From contig DATGLV010000011.1 in assembly GCA_035293945.1 (NCBI GenBank), forward strand, positions 372,001 to 436,000: a stretch of DNA of 64,000 bases. Direction: 5' to 3'. This DNA comes from VAZQ01 sp035293945. Its GTDB lineage: Bacteria; Pseudomonadota; Alphaproteobacteria; Rhizobiales; Xanthobacteraceae. Below are positions 23,586-32,720 of the stretch, in pieces. Within the stretch, counting starts at the first letter, position 1. Every line of letters starts with the position of its first letter. The position numbers and the translations under genes were made by a program. The notes below the pieces were generated by a model, which saw only the letters and a list, made by a program, of their open reading frames with translations, did not search any database and was not told the DNA's origin.

Positions 23586-24409
23586 GACGAGCAGCTTGGG
23601 CTTTGACAATTCTTTTTGCGCTTTGCGCCGGTACTCTGATCGCCGTTACGGTCGCCGCCGTATTGCCGCTCCCCTCTCGCTCGTCCACTGCAAGCACGAG
23701 CGACATGGAGCTTGCCTTTCACCCGCATCCGGGCGTGCGGCTACCCTTGGCGACGCAATTCCTCGATGAAGAGGGAAATACTGTGGCGCTGGGAGATTAT
23801 TTCACGAGATCACCCGTTGTCCTGCTGCTCGATTATCTGCGGTGCACCTCCCTGTGCGGCGTCACCCTACGAAACCTGGTCGCAAAAGCGCTCGATCCGC
23901 TGTCGCTCGAGCCGGGACGTGATTACCAGCTCGTGTCGATCAGCATCGATCCACGCGACACACCGGCCGATGCGGCCGCTGCTCGAGCGAAATACGCCGG
24001 GCTGCTCGATCACCCCGGCCGCGAAACCGGCATACACTTCCTAACCGGTACGCGGCGTGCCGCGCAGGCGGTAGCCGACATCGTCGGCTTCCCCTATCGC
24101 TACGACCGCTTCCTTGACGCATACATCCATCCGGCCGGGTTCGTGATTGCCGCGCCGGATGGCGCGATCAGCCGCTATATCGAGGGTGTGGCGATTTCCC
24201 CACCCGAGCTGCTCGACGCTTTGGGCTCTGCGGAGCTGGGCAACTCTCAAGGCCCGCTGACGCGCCTATTACTGCTCTGCCATATCCAAGGTACGCCGCT
24301 CGGGCGATTCACCGCGCCCATACTCGTAACATTCATTATCGCCGACCTTGCGGCTGGTTTGACCGCCTTGGCCGCTTTCATCGCCATCGGTCGACGGCGT
24401 AATGGCTGA
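23582..24409 (+). CDS. SCO1/SenC family copper chaperone
   Basis: 275-residue membrane-anchored thioredoxin-fold protein that loads copper into the CuA site of cytochrome oxidase. N-terminal anchor (ALTILFALCAGTLIAVTVAA), copper motif LRCTSLCGVT (C-x3-C, near residue 93) and the third ligand histidine in DAYIHPAGFVIA are all present. Unlike most SCO proteins it ends in a second transmembrane helix (ILVTFIIADLAAGLTALAAF). It lies directly before coxB, its expected client. Confidence 0.9.
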   Translation: MRRAAWALTILFALCAGTLIAVTVAAVLPLPSRSSTASTSDMELAFHPHPGVRLPLATQFLDEEGNTVALGDYFTRSPVVLLLDYLRCTSLCGVTLRNLVAKALDPLSLEPGRDYQLVSISIDPRDTPADAAAARAKYAGLLDHPGRETGIHFLTGTRRAAQAVADIVGFPYRYDRFLDAYIHPAGFVIAAPDGAISRYIEGVAISPPELLDALGSAELGNSQGPLTRLLLLCHIQGTPLGRFTAPILVTFIIADLAAGLTALAAFIAIGRRRNG

Positions 24410-25361
24410 GCCCATGTATCACTGGATCCCATTCTGGCCTGATACGGCAGCCGTAAACGCAATCGTCGTCAACAATCTCTATATAGCCGAGCTCGGAGTT
24501 GCGCTCCTCATCATCTTCACCGTGCTCGTGATGATGCTGACATTTTGCGTGCGCTATCGTCGCGGTAGTCCTGCATCGCGCGCCGATCTTGTGCAAACCA
24601 CATGGCACTGGGAGGTTGTGTGGACGGCCGGCACTCTCGGCGCCTTCTTGATCCTCTTCGTCTGGGGTGCGCAAATATACATCTGGCTTTACCAGACCCC
24701 TCCCGTCGATGAGGAAGTCTACGTCGTCGGGAAGCAATGGATGTGGAAGACCGAGCATCCCGGCGGCCAGCGCGAAATCAATGCACTTCACATTCCGGTC
24801 AACAAGACGATTCGCTTGGTAATGGCGTCCGAGGACGTCATTCACAGCTTCTTCGTCCCGGCATTCCGGGTCAAGCGCGACGTCGTGCCGGGCACGCTCG
24901 AAACAGTTTGGTTCAAGCCGGACAAGACAGGCACATTCAAGCTCGAGTGCACGCAATTCTGCGGGCTTCAGCACGCGAGCATGGTCGGCGATGTCGTGGT
25001 GATGACCGGGTCCGATTATGCGCGTTGGCTGACGGAAGAAGGCGTCTCCCAATCAATGGCCGAGCAAGGCGAAGCAGTGTTCCGGGCGCACGGATGCAGC
25101 GGTTGCCATGGCGAGAACAGCACCGTCCACGCTCCATCTCTGGCCGGCCTCTACGGCACGCTCGTCCATCTGCAGGACGGATCGCTGCGGAGGGCCGACG
25201 AAGCCTATATCCGCGACTGCATACTCAACCCGCGTAGTTTTACCGTCGCCGGCTACCCGCCGATCATGCCGGATTTTTCCGGACAGCTCGGGGAAGACGA
25301 TTTGATCAAAATTATTGCGTATATCAAATCCCTCACCCCCAAACAGGAGGTCGGCCAATGA
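24402..25361 (+). CDS. coxB: cytochrome c oxidase subunit II, caa3-type
   Basis: 319-residue subunit II with a fused cytochrome c domain. Two N-terminal helices anchor it. The CuA ligands are complete: histidine in VIHSFFVPAF, then CTQFCGLQHASM (two Cys, His, Met). The C-terminal heme site is CSGCH near residue 231. The fused heme marks the caa3 type, which can receive electrons directly from a neighbouring complex. It overlaps sco and coxA. Confidence 0.94.
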   Translation: MAEPMYHWIPFWPDTAAVNAIVVNNLYIAELGVALLIIFTVLVMMLTFCVRYRRGSPASRADLVQTTWHWEVVWTAGTLGAFLILFVWGAQIYIWLYQTPPVDEEVYVVGKQWMWKTEHPGGQREINALHIPVNKTIRLVMASEDVIHSFFVPAFRVKRDVVPGTLETVWFKPDKTGTFKLECTQFCGLQHASMVGDVVVMTGSDYARWLTEEGVSQSMAEQGEAVFRAHGCSGCHGENSTVHAPSLAGLYGTLVHLQDGSLRRADEAYIRDCILNPRSFTVAGYPPIMPDFSGQLGEDDLIKIIAYIKSLTPKQEVGQ

Positions 25362-27025
25362 GCGTCACCGTAGAGCGGGCTGCAGGGCTCGAACCGGCCG
25401 CTGCAACCGAGCCGACCTATCTCACTTCCGGCGATTCGATCGCCTCCTGGCTGCTGACGCGCGACCACAAGCGCATTGCGCTCCTGTTCTTCGCCTCGAT
25501 CACCTTCTTCTTCTTAGTCGGAGGTATGGCAGCGACCCTGATGCGGCTGAACCTGGCCACACCCGGCGGGCTGCTCCAACCCGCTGTGTACAACCGCATG
25601 TTCACGATGCATGGCATCATCATGGTGTGGTTCTTCCTCATTCCCTCCATCCCGACAACATTCGGCAATTTTTTTATTCCACTCATGATCGGGGCACGCG
25701 ATCTGGCGTTCCCGCGAGTAAACCTCCTGAGCTGGTACGTGTTCAACCTCTCCGGCCTCGTGGTGCTTTACGCATTGGTGATGGGCGGCGCCGACACGGG
25801 GTGGACGTTCTACACGCCGCTTTCAACAGCTTATGCCGACGGTTACGTATTTGCCGCCGCGATGGCTGTTTTCATAAACGGATTTTCATCGATCATGACG
25901 GCGCTGAATTTCGTCGTGACCATACACCGGCTGCGGGCTCCGGGAATGACCTGGATGCGACTTCCTCTGTTCGTGTGGGCAATTTACGCTGTCAGCATCG
26001 TGATGCTGACAGCCACGCCGGTCTTGGCAATGGACACGTTCCTGCTCGCATTCGAGCGCCTCCTCGGAGTGGGAGTCTTCGACCCGACGCGCGGCGGCGA
26101 CCCGATCTTGTGGCAGCACATGTTCTGGTTCTATTCGCATCCCGCCGTATACATAATGATATTACCCGCAATGGGCGTGGTCAGCGAGCTGATCCCATGC
26201 TACGCGCGACGACCGGTGTTCGGCTATGCGGGAATGATCATGGCCCTGATGGCCATTGCGATTCTGAGCTTCTTCGTGTGGGCCCACCACATGTTCACGG
26301 CCGGGATTTCAATTTACTCTGGGGTCATGTTTTCCCTTTTGACGTTCTTTGTCGCCGTCCCCTCTGCGATCAAAGTATTCAACTGGACTGTCAGTCTTCA
26401 CAAGGGAGACATTAGTTTCGAAGCGCCTATGCTATATGCGCTAGGTTTTGTCTTGTTATTTACGGTCGGCGGAGTTACAGGTCTCATGGTCGCTACGCTC
26501 GGCCTGGATGTACACCTGCATGATACCTATTTCGTAATTGCTCATTTTCACTACATAATGGTCGGGGCTACTGTCAGCGCATATTTCGGTGCGTTGCATT
26601 ACTGGTGGCCAAAGATAACCGGGCGTCTCTATCCGGAAGCCTGGGCACGATTCGCCGCCATACTTACCTACGTGGGTTTCAATCTCACCTTCTTTCCACA
26701 ATTCGTTCTAGGCTATCTGGGAATGCCGCGGCGCTGGTATACCTACCCGCCGGAATGGCAGTCGTGGAACTTGCTGTCCTCCGCAGGCGCGTCGATTCTT
26801 GCGATCGCCTACGCATTGCCCCTGCTTTATCTGGGATGGTCTCTCCTTTGGGGACGTAGGGCCGGGCCCGATCCCTGGGGCGCAACCGGTCTCGAATGGT
26901 CCGTCCCCTCACCGCCTCCTGAGCACAATTTCGATCGTACGCCGACCGTGGTTCTCGGGCCTTACTCCTACGATCCTGAGCGCGGCACCTTTGTAAGTCA
27001 GGAAGGCAGGTCCAATGTCCGATAG
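25358..27025 (+). CDS. coxA: cytochrome c oxidase subunit I (A2-type heme-copper oxidase)
   Basis: 555-residue catalytic subunit with twelve predicted helices. Heme a and a3-CuB ligands are visible: WAHHMF for the paired CuB histidines and DTYFVIAHFHYIMVGATVSA for the heme histidines. The proton-channel helix reads FYSHPAVYIMILPA, so the A1-type glutamate (HPEVY) is absent and the Tyr-Ser motif of A2-type enzymes is present, as in caa3 oxidases. It overlaps coxB by four and coxC by eleven bases. Confidence 0.95.
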   Translation: MSVTVERAAGLEPAAATEPTYLTSGDSIASWLLTRDHKRIALLFFASITFFFLVGGMAATLMRLNLATPGGLLQPAVYNRMFTMHGIIMVWFFLIPSIPTTFGNFFIPLMIGARDLAFPRVNLLSWYVFNLSGLVVLYALVMGGADTGWTFYTPLSTAYADGYVFAAAMAVFINGFSSIMTALNFVVTIHRLRAPGMTWMRLPLFVWAIYAVSIVMLTATPVLAMDTFLLAFERLLGVGVFDPTRGGDPILWQHMFWFYSHPAVYIMILPAMGVVSELIPCYARRPVFGYAGMIMALMAIAILSFFVWAHHMFTAGISIYSGVMFSLLTFFVAVPSAIKVFNWTVSLHKGDISFEAPMLYALGFVLLFTVGGVTGLMVATLGLDVHLHDTYFVIAHFHYIMVGATVSAYFGALHYWWPKITGRLYPEAWARFAAILTYVGFNLTFFPQFVLGYLGMPRRWYTYPPEWQSWNLLSSAGASILAIAYALPLLYLGWSLLWGRRAGPDPWGATGLEWSVPSPPPEHNFDRTPTVVLGPYSYDPERGTFVSQEGRSNVR

Positions 27026-27662
27026 CAAACGCCTGCTCGAAATCCAATACGCGAACCTCGCTCAGCAGGGCGACACGGCCGAGCTGGGGATGTGGGTCTT
27101 TCTTGTAAACGAAACGATATTCTTTGGAGCTTTGATTTTTACATATTTCGTGTACCGCATTTCTTACCCCCAGGAGTTCGCTGCGGCGGCCAAGGACGCG
27201 GTGTTGTGGTGCGGCAGCACCAATCTGGTGCTGCTGTTGGTAAGCAGCTTGACAATAGTGCTTGCGATCAACTCAGCCGCGCAGGGCAATCGGCGCGCTA
27301 TGATCCTGTGGCTGATTGCAACTGCGGCGCTTGGGTGCGCCTTTTTGGGCCTCAAGGGATATGAGTACTACCTCGATTTTCAAGACAAGGTCGTGCCGGT
27401 CATTGATTTCGAGCCCAAGCCCGGTGAGGGCCGTGTAGGAGAGCTGTTCTGGTCCTTTTACTGGGTTGGCACGGGCTTGCACGCCATTCACTTGATGACC
27501 GGCATTGGCCTCGTCCTCTACATGCTCCTTTGGCGAATCCGCCGCGGCGAGATAACGCCCACCTATTACGCACCGCTGGAAGTGGTGGGAATTTATTGGA
27601 GCTTTGTCGACACCGTGTGGCTTTTTCTTTTTCCCGCCATCTACCTAGTGGGACGATCATGA
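27015..27662 (+). CDS. coxC: cytochrome c oxidase subunit III
   Basis: 215-residue membrane protein with about five to seven helices. It starts inside the coxA end. Conserved features include AELGMWVFLVNETIFFGALI and FYWVGTGLHAIHLMTGIG near the C-terminal half, then YWSFVDTVWLFLFP. It stabilises subunit I and proton uptake. The stop overlaps the coxD start. Confidence 0.93.
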   Translation: MSDSKRLLEIQYANLAQQGDTAELGMWVFLVNETIFFGALIFTYFVYRISYPQEFAAAAKDAVLWCGSTNLVLLLVSSLTIVLAINSAAQGNRRAMILWLIATAALGCAFLGLKGYEYYLDFQDKVVPVIDFEPKPGEGRVGELFWSFYWVGTGLHAIHLMTGIGLVLYMLLWRIRRGEITPTYYAPLEVVGIYWSFVDTVWLFLFPAIYLVGRS

Positions 27663-28015
27663 TCGGGCCGGAAATCGATCCAAGGCGCGCGAGGCCCCTG
27701 CCATTCGTATTGGCGCTGTTCATCCTGCTCCTGCTCGCTGCATTGAGCGCATTGACGGCCTTCATGGGCATCGGCCTCTGGGCCTCTGTAGCGCAATTTG
27801 GGATAGCTGCGGTACAAACCTCTATCTTGTTCATTCTGTTCATGCGGCTGAAACGAGGCCCTCCGTTGAAATGGGTCTTCGCGATCAGCGGCTTCGTCTG
27901 GCTCATGTTTCTGTATGGATTGAGCATGACGGATTATGCCAATCGCCGAGGGTGGCCGCCGGTTTATGTTCCCAGTGCGGGCGCCTTCCAGTCGCATGAA
28001 AATGGCAGCCCATAA
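27659..28015 (+). CDS. coxD: cytochrome c oxidase subunit IV-like (CoxD/CyoD family)
   Basis: 118-residue protein with three transmembrane helices (LPFVLALFILLLLAALSALT, AQFGIAAVQTSILFILFM and WVFAISGFVWLMFLYGLSM). Position after coxC, size and topology fit bacterial oxidase subunit IV. An ATGA overlap couples it to coxC. Last gene of the operon. It faces the GMC gene on the other strand across about 50 bases. Confidence 0.85.
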   Translation: MIGPEIDPRRARPLPFVLALFILLLLAALSALTAFMGIGLWASVAQFGIAAVQTSILFILFMRLKRGPPLKWVFAISGFVWLMFLYGLSMTDYANRRGWPPVYVPSAGAFQSHENGSP

Positions 28016-28068
28016 TGCGCGGCCCGGAGCAGTGAAGCGAGCACCGGAATTCCGTAACGGAGGTCTCC

Positions 28069-29742
28069 TCATAGCTCGCCGCGCCGCGACAATTCGCGAA
28101 TGCGATCTCCGGTCCTGCAGGCGATGGCCTGGATGGTCAACGACGGGTTCACGCCGCCGACCGTCGGAAATACGGAACCATCGCAGATCCACAAATTGTG
28201 GATATCCCAGCTTCGGCAATCGGCATTGACTACGCTCGTCCGCGGATCGTCGCCCATTCTCGCAGTGCCGTTGAGATGGCAGGTGTCGTCGTCCTGGATC
28301 CAGATATCCTGGGCATCTATGGCTTGGAGCGCCTGCGTCATGAAACGCAACGAATGCTGGATCAGACGCTTGTCGTTGTCGCACCACGAATAAGTGATGC
28401 GCGGAATGCGCAAGCCGTATTGGTCCCTGTCTTCGGCGAGCGTGACGCGGTTTTCTTCGTTCGGCAGCATCTCGCCCACGATTTTGAACCCAACGACGTG
28501 GTTGTATTTTTCCATTTCGCTGATCAGGCGAGTTCCCCACAGCCCGCGTGCGCTGAGCAGAGTATGAGCCCACAACTGCGGTAAGGGCCCTTGGCTCATG
28601 TAGCAATAGCCGCCAAAGAAGTCCTTGCCTTCGTCCTCATAGTTCCAGTGCTCGGTGAGTGCGAGAGAAGGCGGCCCCTTATAGGAGCGGACCTCATCCT
28701 GCATCAATCCCCACACCGCCTGGTTCGCTTGGGCCATCAGGTTCTTGCCGACGAGCCCGGAACTGTTGGCAAGACCGTCGGGATAGCGATCGGTTGCCGA
28801 GGCGAGCAACAGGCGCGGCGTCTCGATGGCATAACCTGCCACCACGACGTTGCGGGCGCGCTGGAATCGCCAACGTCCCTCGCGATGATAGTGGACCCCG
28901 GCGGCGCGCCCGTCCGAGCCGATCTCGATCTTGCCAACCATGGCGAGATCGCGAATCTCGGCTCCGGCCGCCAGTGCCCGCGGGATCCAGGTGACAAGCG
29001 CGCTTTGCTTGGCGTTGGTCGAGCAGCCGGTCACACAAAAGCCCCGATAGACGCAAGGATGCGCGAGCCCGCGCGGCGCTGAGAGCGTCGCCAGAGGCGT
29101 TTCCGTCCATTTGATTCCCAGCGCCTCGCAGCTCTTAGCGAGCGCCAATGCGGCCGCGTTGAGCTCATGCGCGCGATACGGATAGCGCGGACGCGATGGG
29201 CCCCAAGGGTAAGAAACCGGACCGGAAATTTTCAGGGCCTGCTCGACTTCTGCGTAATAACTCCACATCTCGCGCCAATCGAGCGGCCAGTCGACGCCGT
29301 AGCCGAGGAGACTGCGCGATTTGAACCATTCCGGACGGAAGCGCAGCGACACCATGGCAAAGTGCACGGTCGAGCCGCCGACCGACTTGCCGCTATTGTT
29401 GCTGCCCATCTGCAGCGGATTTGCGCCGTCAACGATGCGGTCGTCGGTCCAATACACTTTGCTCTGCTCGGATTCATCCGATGCGAAATCCTCCAACGGC
29501 CGGAAATAGGGGCCGGCGTCGAGCGCGACAACAGAGAAGCCATGCTCGGCGAGCTTGCATGCGAGCGTCCCTCCGCCCGCGCCGGTGCCGATCACCGCGA
29601 AGTCGACCTCTTCCACTTCGCGGTATTGCCGCATCGGCACCCAGGCGCCGGGCCGAAACACGTCGGGCGCACGGCCGTTGCTCGCGCGCGGGGCCGCGAA
29701 AGGATCAGACACGCCGGTTCTTTCGGCGCGCCGCTTCGACAT
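28069..29742 (-). CDS. GMC-family FAD oxidoreductase (gluconate-dehydrogenase-like large subunit)
   Basis: About 557 residues. The FAD-binding motif VIGTGAGGGTLACKLAE lies near residue 50. The cysteine-rich segment CVYRGFCVTGC is typical of sugar-acid dehydrogenase members. Active-site pair: HLNGTARMG and the C-terminal GGVNPSLTIQAIA. It probably oxidises a sugar, sugar acid or polyol and passes electrons to a membrane acceptor. The open frame extends to 29967, but ATG 29742 or GTG 29711 (overlapping the upstream stop) are the plausible starts. No signal peptide; export would rely on its partner. Confidence 0.85.
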   Translation of the reverse strand: MSKRRAERTGVSDPFAAPRASNGRAPDVFRPGAWVPMRQYREVEEVDFAVIGTGAGGGTLACKLAEHGFSVVALDAGPYFRPLEDFASDESEQSKVYWTDDRIVDGANPLQMGSNNSGKSVGGSTVHFAMVSLRFRPEWFKSRSLLGYGVDWPLDWREMWSYYAEVEQALKISGPVSYPWGPSRPRYPYRAHELNAAALALAKSCEALGIKWTETPLATLSAPRGLAHPCVYRGFCVTGCSTNAKQSALVTWIPRALAAGAEIRDLAMVGKIEIGSDGRAAGVHYHREGRWRFQRARNVVVAGYAIETPRLLLASATDRYPDGLANSSGLVGKNLMAQANQAVWGLMQDEVRSYKGPPSLALTEHWNYEDEGKDFFGGYCYMSQGPLPQLWAHTLLSARGLWGTRLISEMEKYNHVVGFKIVGEMLPNEENRVTLAEDRDQYGLRIPRITYSWCDNDKRLIQHSLRFMTQALQAIDAQDIWIQDDDTCHLNGTARMGDDPRTSVVNADCRSWDIHNLWICDGSVFPTVGGVNPSLTIQAIACRTGDRIRELSRRGEL

Positions 29743-30400
29743 TGCTATTGCTTGCTTCCGCCGCCTCCCAAGGATCTCGCTCATTGAAGCCCATGCGGAC
29801 ATAGCCGCGTGGGCTCGCCGGACCGCCCCAACCGATCTCGCTCCAGGCGCTCGGATGGGCGTAATAGGCAAGCACGATGTCGCGTGCCATCCGCTTCTTG
29901 AAGAAGTCCTTCGCGGGCATGCCCTTCCAAGCCGCGCCATTGAGCTCGCCGTTCTGCATGCGGGCAATCAGTTCGTCCTGGTCTCTTTCGCTCAAGTTGT
30001 GGAAGCGGGCGCCGAAAGCTTGATCGGCTTCCGCGTCGAGCGCAGCAAGCCCCTGCCGCCACGCATCTCCCTCGCGCGGTGTCTCCGCCGAACGGTATCC
30101 GTCCGATTGACCTTGGTGCAGCTTCTCGTCGACGAGCCACGCGACTGGAATCGGCACGCGCGCTCTCGGCTGCGGCACGATCCGGCCCGCGATGGCGCGG
30201 ACCGTCTGAAATTCTTCGGCGGTGAAGAACCTGGGCTTTCCGCCGACCGAAAGCCGGCGCGCGATGACCTCGCGGGTCTTTTCATTCCAGGAAGGGCCGA
30301 GTTGCTTCGACAGGACATCATATCCGGGAAAACGTCCCTCGCTCGCGGGAACTCGCCCGTCGGTCGATTCCTGCAGCGGCATGCTTGTTCGCTTCAGCAT
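29705..30400 (-). CDS. gluconate 2-dehydrogenase subunit 3 family protein
   Basis: 231-residue small subunit that pairs with the GMC flavoprotein. Family features: RFFTAEEFQTVRAIAGRIVP at about residue 57 and a C-terminal DFFKKRMARDIVLAYYAHP with WGGPASPRGY. Unlike many homologues there is no twin-arginine signal, so either the pair stays in the cytoplasm or another protein anchors it. Its 3' end overlaps the flavoprotein gene by up to 38 bases and its start is three bases after the membrane-protein gene. Confidence 0.85.
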   Translation of the reverse strand: MLKRTSMPLQESTDGRVPASEGRFPGYDVLSKQLGPSWNEKTREVIARRLSVGGKPRFFTAEEFQTVRAIAGRIVPQPRARVPIPVAWLVDEKLHQGQSDGYRSAETPREGDAWRQGLAALDAEADQAFGARFHNLSERDQDELIARMQNGELNGAAWKGMPAKDFFKKRMARDIVLAYYAHPSAWSEIGWGGPASPRGYVRMGFNERDPWEAAEASNSNVEAARRKNRRV

Positions 30401-30403
30401 TGT

Positions 30404-31384
30404 TCATGCATCCGGATGGTCGTTCATTAGGCCGAGCGCCGCGAGCCCGGCAAGCGCCAAGCCGGCGAAACTGGGCGGAGCCGGGATGGGCGGCCCGTTC
30501 AGCAAATTCTGCGTCCAGTTCCGCCACCCGCCCATATTGCGCGACACGCCGTAGGCATGTAGCGCGGCGCCCGAGAGCCCCATTGCGGTCAACAAACGCA
30601 TCCACCAACGCGTGGCCTTGAGATCGCGTCCGCGTGGGCCAAGGGCTGCCGACGCCATCAATGCCGCGCCCACCGGCGGTAAGCTCACCGGAAGCAGCAT
30701 CAGGGGATTGTGAAAAGCGCCACGAAAGTGCAGGAGGCCCGCTTCCGCCGTTGTTCCCAGAAGGCCTGCGCTCGTCACCGCCGCCATAGTTCGTCCGGCC
30801 GGCAGGCGGAAAATTCGCGGCGTCGCCGAGCCCTTGGTATTACGCACGCGTTCGGCACAAAAGCCCGCGAGACCGGAAAGCAGGATCGCAAACGGGGCGC
30901 CGATTGGGGCTCCATAAAACAAATTCTGCCAGGAGAAGCGGCCCGGCCGCTTGCCAATATTGTAGAGGTGAAAGCCGGTCCCAGTAAGGCCGGTAGCCGC
31001 CGCCAAGGCATAGATCGAATCCCGCAACGTATGCGCCGCGGGCCGGGAATCAGCGGTTCCATGCAGACTGGTCGCGAGCGCTAGGGAGGACACGATTAGT
31101 GGCGTAATCATTGCCTTGTTCTTGAACGAGCCGCGGTAATGCTCGATTGCGCTATCGGCGAGCACAGATGCCGCGAGCGTCCCTGCCGCGCCATTGAGGC
31201 GGCGTGCCGCGGTCACGGTCGCGAGCTTGCGTGGCCGCACAGCCGGCACATTCGCTGGCGTTGGAAGCAGCGCTCCGCTTGTCGCGGGCCGCCTGCGCGG
31301 CGCGGAGGCCAAAGCGGCCGTCGCGACCCCTAGCAGAGCGAGTGCGACAGGGAAAATTTGGTTTCGAGACCGGGACAATGTCAA
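30404..31384 (-). CDS. membrane protein of unknown function with internal duplication
   Basis: 326 residues starting from TTG (two candidate TTG codons follow an AGGAG site). The protein is a tandem repeat. First unit: EHYRGSFKNKAMITPL, later TGTGFHLYNIGKRPGRFSWQ and NLFYGAPIGAPFA. Second unit: LHFRGAFHNPLMLLPV, later GAALHAYGVSRNMGGWRNWT and NLLNGPPIPAPPS. Each unit has about three hydrophobic helices. It sits between the enolase-family and oxidoreductase genes and may anchor the dehydrogenase or pass on its electrons; no cofactor motif is seen. Confidence 0.8.
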   Translation of the reverse strand: MTLSRSRNQIFPVALALLGVATAALASAPRRRPATSGALLPTPANVPAVRPRKLATVTAARRLNGAAGTLAASVLADSAIEHYRGSFKNKAMITPLIVSSLALATSLHGTADSRPAAHTLRDSIYALAAATGLTGTGFHLYNIGKRPGRFSWQNLFYGAPIGAPFAILLSGLAGFCAERVRNTKGSATPRIFRLPAGRTMAAVTSAGLLGTTAEAGLLHFRGAFHNPLMLLPVSLPPVGAALMASAALGPRGRDLKATRWWMRLLTAMGLSGAALHAYGVSRNMGGWRNWTQNLLNGPPIPAPPSFAGLALAGLAALGLMNDHPDA

Positions 31385-31390
31385 AGACTC

Positions 31391-32491
31391 CTAAGCGGCG
31401 TAACGCATCGCATCCTGGTGCTTGAAAGTGAGTCCGTTGCCAGGCCGGGAATTATCGATGCGGAGCACCCCACCCTTCGCGATCGGGGCGCCGTCGAACA
31501 GCATCTGCTCAATGCGAACGTGGTCGTGGAACCACTCGAGGTGTCGCAAGCGCGGCGCCGCGCAGGCCGCCTGAACATGCATTGATGGCGCGCAATGGCC
31601 GGAAAGATCGATATGATGCGCTTCGCACAACCCGGCGATCTGCAAGAAGGCGGTGAGCCCGCCGCAACGCGTGATATCGGCCTGCATCACGTCGATGGCA
31701 GGGCCGGCAAGCATTCTGCGGAAATAATCAAGGCTGTAGCCGTATTCCCCGGCGGCGACATCCATCCCGGCGGGAGCGCGATCGCGGACAAAACATAGCC
31801 CCGCAAGATCATCAGACGAGACCGGCTCCTCGAACCAGCCGACCTCTTGATCTGCGAAGCGTGCCGCAAGCGCCAGCGCTTGCTTCGCTGTGTACGCACC
31901 ATTCGCATCAACGAAAAGCGTAGCCGCTCCGATCGCCTTTTTGGCCACTGCGACGCGCCGAGGATCGTCCTTCGGATCGGTTCCGATCTTCATCTTGACG
32001 AAGGCGCAGCCCTCGCGCGCAACCCAACCCTCCAGCTGCGACCGCAGTTCGTCATCGGTATAGCTGGTGAAACCGCCGCTGCCGTAGATCGGCACCGTGT
32101 CACGACAGGCCCCGAGCATGCTGGCGAGCGGGAGATGGAGGAGACGCGCCTTCAGGTCGTAGAGTGCGCAGTCGATTGCAGAGATCGCCGTCGCGACAAG
32201 CCCCTCGCGACCGAGGTTGCGCACTGCGCGCTGCATCGCCTGCCAGGCGGCGTGCGGCTGCATCGCATCGAGATTGACCACCGTCTCGGCCAGCTTCCCC
32301 GTGATCAGCCGCGTGATCGACGCATCCGTGTAGGTATAGCCGGTGCCGACATTGTTCGCGGCCGCAACCTCCACCACGACGACCGTGGTCGAATCCCACG
32401 CCAGGGTTCCGTCAGCCTCGGGCTTGTCCGTCGGCAACGTGAACGCCCGTGCCTTCAGCTTTTCGATGGGAACCTCCGGCTTCATGTTCAT
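31391..32491 (-). CDS. enolase-superfamily enzyme (mandelate racemase/muconate lactonising type)
   Basis: 366-residue TIM-barrel enzyme. Catalytic features: FVKMKIG (K-x-K base), metal ligands in LFVDANGAY, WFEEPVS and AGEYGY, and a terminal SGHCAPSMH histidine. It probably removes water from or epimerises an acid sugar; the exact acid cannot be read from sequence. First gene of a four-gene operon ending in the GMC dehydrogenase, which suggests one oxidises a sugar and the other processes the acid. An inverted repeat upstream is a candidate operator. Confidence 0.85.
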   Translation of the reverse strand: MNMKPEVPIEKLKARAFTLPTDKPEADGTLAWDSTTVVVVEVAAANNVGTGYTYTDASITRLITGKLAETVVNLDAMQPHAAWQAMQRAVRNLGREGLVATAISAIDCALYDLKARLLHLPLASMLGACRDTVPIYGSGGFTSYTDDELRSQLEGWVAREGCAFVKMKIGTDPKDDPRRVAVAKKAIGAATLFVDANGAYTAKQALALAARFADQEVGWFEEPVSSDDLAGLCFVRDRAPAGMDVAAGEYGYSLDYFRRMLAGPAIDVMQADITRCGGLTAFLQIAGLCEAHHIDLSGHCAPSMHVQAACAAPRLRHLEWFHDHVRIEQMLFDGAPIAKGGVLRIDNSRPGNGLTFKHQDAMRYAA

Positions 32492-32518
32492 CGAAAAAAA
32501 TCTCGTTACCCCACATCC

Positions 32519-32545
32519 GCAACGTTGACCGCTTCGGAACGTTGC
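32519..32545. promoter_or_regulatory. inverted repeat in a divergent promoter region (candidate operator)
   Basis: GCAACGTT and AACGTTGC are perfect 8-base arms separated by 11 bases, so the half-sites are about two helical turns apart. The repeat lies between the divergent enolase-family and GH15 genes, 28 bases upstream of the enolase-family start. This spacing suits a dimeric repressor, but no regulator gene is adjacent. Confidence 0.45.
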
Positions 32546-32592
32546 AAAGCTCCTCCGTGATCATTCGCCGCCGCAGCGACCGGCAGGAAACC

Positions 32593-32617
32593 GGAACCGG
32601 GGCAATCGCCCAGAGTT
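32593..32617 (+). promoter_or_regulatory. candidate EcfG-type promoter for the GH15 gene
   Basis: GGAAC, 16 bases, AGTT. It ends five bases before the first in-frame ATG (32622), so a transcript from it would be too short to use that start. It would suit ATG 32721. The -10 deviates from CGTT in its first base. Confidence 0.35.
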
Positions 32618-32720
32618 ATCGATGAGCCTGAGCGAAACTGGAACTCACGGAAGCCGGCCATTGCTTCGGAAAATTGCGAGCGAGGCCGTGCAGCTCGGAA
32701 GGAATAGCCAAAACTTCGGA

